A stretch of DNA of 17,919 bases from Cytophagales bacterium (GTDB lineage Bacteria > Bacteroidota > Bacteroidia > Cytophagales > Cyclobacteriaceae). Under the pieces are notes generated by a model. That model did not search any database. It saw only the letters and a program-made list of their open reading frames with translations, and was not told the origin of the DNA. The stretch covers positions 1-17,919 of the forward strand of contig DAHVFH010000085.1 in NCBI GenBank assembly GCA_027317105.1. The letters run 5' to 3'. The translations under genes and the position numbers were made by a program. Below are positions 16,201 through 17,919 of the stretch, one piece after another. The first letter of the stretch is position 1; every line of letters starts with the position of its first letter.

Positions 16201-16882
16201 AGACTTAGCGCGAGTGCAAAAGGAGAGTGCGTGGCGGGAAATTGCCCAGCAAGTAGCCCATGAAATAAAGAATCCGCTTACACCAATGAAGCTCACCTTG
16301 CAGCAGCTTGAGAATGTGTTTTCAGATAGAAAAGGAGAGGATCGAACAAAAAAATCAGTTCAGATGCTTTTAGCGCAAGTGGAAATCCTTAACGGAATAG
16401 CAGGATCTTTTAGTGCTTTTGCTATGATGCCTTCTCCTGATCTAAAACGAATAGATTTGTCTTTGCTGTTGGAAAATACAGTAGGTCTCTTTAAGAATCA
16501 ATATGAAGGATGTGTAAAATTAAAGAAGCCTTTAAACTCAATATTTGTATTGGGGGATGATCATTTGTTAGGACGAATCTTTTCAAATATTATTTTAAAT
16601 GGACTTCAATCGAGGTCAGAGGAACAACAAATTATTGTTGAAATTACCGAGCAACCGGAAACATCCGAATGTATCGTTTGTTTCCGTGATAACGGATTTG
16701 GCATTCCAAAAGAATTGAACGATAAGATTTTTATACCCCATTTTAGTACTAAGCAGACAGGCTCTGGCTTAGGACTTGCCATTGCCAAACAGGGCATTGA
16801 ACAAATGAGTGGTACAATTTGGTTTGAGACCTCCGAAGGGAAAGGAAGCACTTTCTTTATAAAATTAAAAATGATTGTTTAG
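13265..16882 (+). CDS. Large multi-pass sensor histidine kinase with HAMP, HisKA and HATPase_c domains (NtrY-like)
   Basis: This is a 1205-residue membrane kinase. The first helix (about 4-21) is followed by an extracytoplasmic domain to ~186. Eight more helices follow between ~188 and ~455, then a second extracytoplasmic region (~456-700), two helices (~701-720, 737-757), a third sensor region (~760-900) and a last helix (~905-927). The cytoplasmic part has a HAMP domain (~928-980), a dimerisation/phosphoacceptor helix with His999 in VAHEIKNPLTPMK, and an ATPase domain with N-box Asn1108/Asn1112, DNGFG (1142-1146) and GSGLG (1166-1170). The core resembles NtrY-type kinases. All catalytic motifs are intact, so it should autophosphorylate. 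No response regulator is encoded nearby in the window. It sits 61 bases after the assembly genes and converges with the ABC genes. Confidence 0.93.
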   Translation: MVNKILPFLIASIFLIVAIAWDFHSKNSFSNESIALEIGNNLNRELAALGKEAIKISTDTGKLDWSSLHYSFYYLNKGRIVSWSKNDFAIDASDFAGDFKFKLLQTAREDLLLCKFPQTDPSLIGIIPLRIGFEIVNRYLTTTWNERVFPVQGLKILAVNAPEGSAVCTTAQQCVFKVQLLDGVFFENFISLVITLVAIAFTLVGVYFIVIEQHRKRNYFHAFLILFGTLAAIRIAMVSFLFPGRWVYAEFFDPKYFASSSFNASVGDFLLNALIVTIPSGYLFKIYSRLDWVRNSKKRDDLILCVISVLLLTASFFSFLFPHLFVESIFHDSAISIDITSESDWDLLRVMALIALLLGYLSSFFFVHILVRWAKFLTRSRRSFLINLAISGMLFAGYFLFSELNYWPTFFIGLPFIFLLYSSKYFRSISVIGYQTFSFLLIVVIAYAAQGAFGIWRFAEEKEVRSMFRAASNLINRDVLGEYLLNEAVKKITADEFIASSMGDVLTQNTVRQKVREIHLNSYFDRYEVMVSLYNTDSSSVVKDGENFKNSISALVNESNKTAYEGIYFIRNSKSESVKRYLAVVPVKRAHLVGYIVLDLSSKQIIPQQVYPELLVDNRFSQSLRDKNFSYAFYKQKKIIGSIGSFNFDREFNVDFLTNSILYSKGMIVNGNWLVGAEDETGKGAIISAEAYPPFFSIANFSFLFVLGISLIFISLIVYLTGRWRNGLDLNYSARIQLYIYLSFILPLLVVSTIALRMISQSEEVQLEKEIKEKGLRITENMADLLSHTPLDNLDSSNELQKWLGEVAQNTFTDVNFYLPSGDLRASSQPTIFNSKLVMPLPDRASWKKIIEERFNIVQARCRIGLLEYNSLFFAVRQSGKNRLDGILELPFFQSNSQAAKASVLANILVTFVIVFILFSFFAFNAIAQLTSPLKFIAKKLKTTSLGNNQPIEWNSNDEIGLMVKEYNRMLSNLEKNRVDLARVQKESAWREIAQQVAHEIKNPLTPMKLTLQQLENVFSDRKGEDRTKKSVQMLLAQVEILNGIAGSFSAFAMMPSPDLKRIDLSLLLENTVGLFKNQYEGCVKLKKPLNSIFVLGDDHLLGRIFSNIILNGLQSRSEEQQIIVEITEQPETSECIVCFRDNGFGIPKELNDKIFIPHFSTKQTGSGLGLAIAKQGIEQMSGTIWFETSEGKGSTFFIKLKMIV

Positions 16883-16894
16883 CATGAATTTTGA

Positions 16895-16919
16895 GGGGAA
16901 AAGGGTTAGCCCTTTCCCC
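16895..16919. terminator. GC-rich hairpin between convergent genes, possible bidirectional terminator
   Basis: GGGGAAAAGGG (16895-16905) and CCCTTTCCCC (16910-16919) form a ~10-bp stem with one bulged A and the loop TTAG. It lies 12 bases after the kinase stop and overlaps the stop and last codons of the converging ABC ATPase gene. Neither side has a proper T-run, so it may end transcription weakly, or mainly protect mRNA 3' ends. Confidence 0.45.
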
Positions 16920-17658
16920 GTAACGTACTCATCACTTTGTTGGCGAAAACAAACTCATCCAGTTCGGCCACCCCGGATTGGGTGATATCCGCATGGTTTC
17001 CTTCCCAGAGATTGTGACCCTTATAAAGAAACATGATTTTTTCGCCTATTCCCAGCACTGAATTCATGTCGTGGGTTACAACAATTGTAGTGATATCGAA
17101 TTCATGTGTAATTTCGCTGATGAGTTCATCGATCAATATTGACGTTTGGGGATCAAGGCCTGAATTGGGCTCATCGCAAAATAAATAATTTGGGCTATTG
17201 ACAATTGCCCTGGCGATGCCCACTCTCTTTTTCATTCCTCCACTGATTTCTGAAATTGATTTTTTGTTTACATTTTCAAGCCCCACTCTTTTTAGGCAAT
17301 CGTTAACCCGATCCAATTTTTCATCCAGCGGCATTTTGGTAAGGATATCTAACGGAAACATGATATTTTGCTCTACGTTTTTTGAATCAAACAAGGCACC
17401 ACCTTGAAAAAGCATGCCGATCTCCCTTCTTATTTCAGATTTCACTTCTTTGTCTGCCTCCGTAAAATTTCGTAAATCATAATAGACCCGTCCTTCATCG
17501 GGATGGATCAGTCCTACGATGCACTTAAGGAGAACACTTTTGCCTGTACCGCTTGAGCCGATGATCAAATTTGTCTTCCCTTTGTCGAATTCGGAACTGA
17601 TTGCTTCCAACACCATTTTTTCTCCAAATGACTTGGATATTTCTTTTATCTTGATCAT
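16906..17658 (-). CDS. ABC transporter ATP-binding protein, MlaF/Mkl-like (lipid trafficking)
   Basis: This is a complete 250-residue ABC ATPase. Walker A is GSSGTGKS (34-41), the Q-loop Gln85 lies in MLFQGGALFD, the signature is ISGGMKKR (138-145), Walker B ends CDEP (Asp162, Glu163) and the switch is His196 in VVTHD. FQGGALFDS is typical of the MlaF/Mkl group, which powers phospholipid movement between inner and outer membranes through MCE proteins. The D-loop neighbourhood reads DEPNSGLDP, with Asn where Thr is common. The start overlaps the stop of the upstream permease gene by ATGA, so the two are co-translated. An MCE-domain (MlaD-like) gene would be expected in the same locus but is not in this window. 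The MlaF name itself is by family resemblance. Confidence 0.88.
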   Translation of the reverse strand: MIKIKEISKSFGEKMVLEAISSEFDKGKTNLIIGSSGTGKSVLLKCIVGLIHPDEGRVYYDLRNFTEADKEVKSEIRREIGMLFQGGALFDSKNVEQNIMFPLDILTKMPLDEKLDRVNDCLKRVGLENVNKKSISEISGGMKKRVGIARAIVNSPNYLFCDEPNSGLDPQTSILIDELISEITHEFDITTIVVTHDMNSVLGIGEKIMFLYKGHNLWEGNHADITQSGVAELDEFVFANKVMSTLRGKG

Positions 17659-17919
17659 CGCAACATAATATTTACTACGAGGTAATCTGCTAGAAGAATG
17701 GCGATTACGCTTGCCGTTACCGCCTCGGTGCTTGCAATACCGACCTCAAAAGCACCCCCTTTTGTAAAGTAGCCTTTGAACGATGAAATCGAGGCGATTA
17801 AAAAAGCAAAGGAAAATGATTTTGTGAGGGCTATGATAATTTCGAACTGATTAAATCCAAACCGAAGCCCCGATACATATTCCGTGGGGGTGATGTTATT
17901 TATGAAGGTGCCTATCAGA
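17655..17919 (-). CDS. MlaE-like ABC transporter permease, C-terminal part (5' truncated by window edge)
   Basis: Reading the minus strand from 17918, the frame is open for 87 residues up to a TGA at 17657-17655. Features of the MlaE/YrbE permease C-terminus are visible: a helix with SFSFAFLIASISSFKGYF, the conserved KGGAFEVGIASTEAV motif (family consensus resembles GA-x-GVG-x-AT-x-AVV), and a last hydrophobic helix ending LVVNIMLR. The stop overlaps the start of the ATPase gene (ATGA), the usual arrangement for this transporter pair. The protein start lies beyond the right edge. Confidence 0.88.
   Translation of the reverse strand, partial: LIGTFINNITPTEYVSGLRFGFNQFEIIIALTKSFSFAFLIASISSFKGYFTKGGAFEVGIASTEAVTASVIAILLADYLVVNIMLR

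Noticed and set aside
16100..16880. Kinase as a pseudogene or inactive pseudokinase
   Set aside because: The H-box His999, N-box, DNGFG and GSGLG motifs are all intact and the frame is uninterrupted.
1..17919. Horizontal transfer, prophage, defence or CRISPR elements
   Set aside because: No repeats, integrase, transposase or abrupt composition change were seen; gene content and order match a core respiratory locus.

Overview
The window looks like a chromosomal segment of a Bacteroidota bacterium, probably of the order Cytophagales; the order is a weaker inference. The evidence is the order of alternative complex III genes followed by an A-type haem-copper oxidase and its assembly genes, the moderate-to-low GC content, and the near absence of Shine-Dalgarno sequences. 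Nothing looks mobile: I saw no insertion sequence, integrase, tRNA, rRNA or CRISPR array.

Bases 1-4906 hold the end of an alternative complex III (ACIII) operon: the 3' part of actB (iron-sulfur domain), then actC, actD, actE and actF. ACIII oxidises menaquinol and passes electrons to cytochrome c or directly to an oxidase. Bases 4932-11553 continue on the same strand with an aa3-type cytochrome c oxidase: subunit II (CuA), subunit I, haem A synthase (ctaA), haem O synthase (ctaB), two different subunit III-like proteins and a small subunit IV. Spacers are a few to about 40 bases, so this is one transcription unit that makes a quinol-to-oxygen chain plus its haem a cofactor. A strong hairpin with a T-run (11582-11608) follows subunit IV.

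Bases 11622-13203 hold four small genes likely to serve oxidase assembly: a degenerate SCO-like thioredoxin-fold protein without the copper-binding cysteine pair, a DUF420 membrane protein, a short secreted CxxC membrane protein, and a DUF983 zinc-ribbon membrane protein that overlaps it by 38 bases. Bases 13265-16882 encode a very large (1205 aa) multi-pass sensor histidine kinase with no response regulator in view.

On the minus strand, converging on the kinase, are an MlaF-like ABC ATPase and the C-terminal end of an MlaE-like permease, overlapping by ATGA: a lipid-trafficking ABC module of the outer-membrane asymmetry type. The window edge cuts actB at the left and the permease at the right.

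Most of the window is a known respiratory locus. I did not find a clearly new system. The best leads are the degenerate SCO protein, the missing first histidine in CtaA, the CxxC microprotein/DUF983 pair, the attenuator-like terminator and the large orphan kinase.
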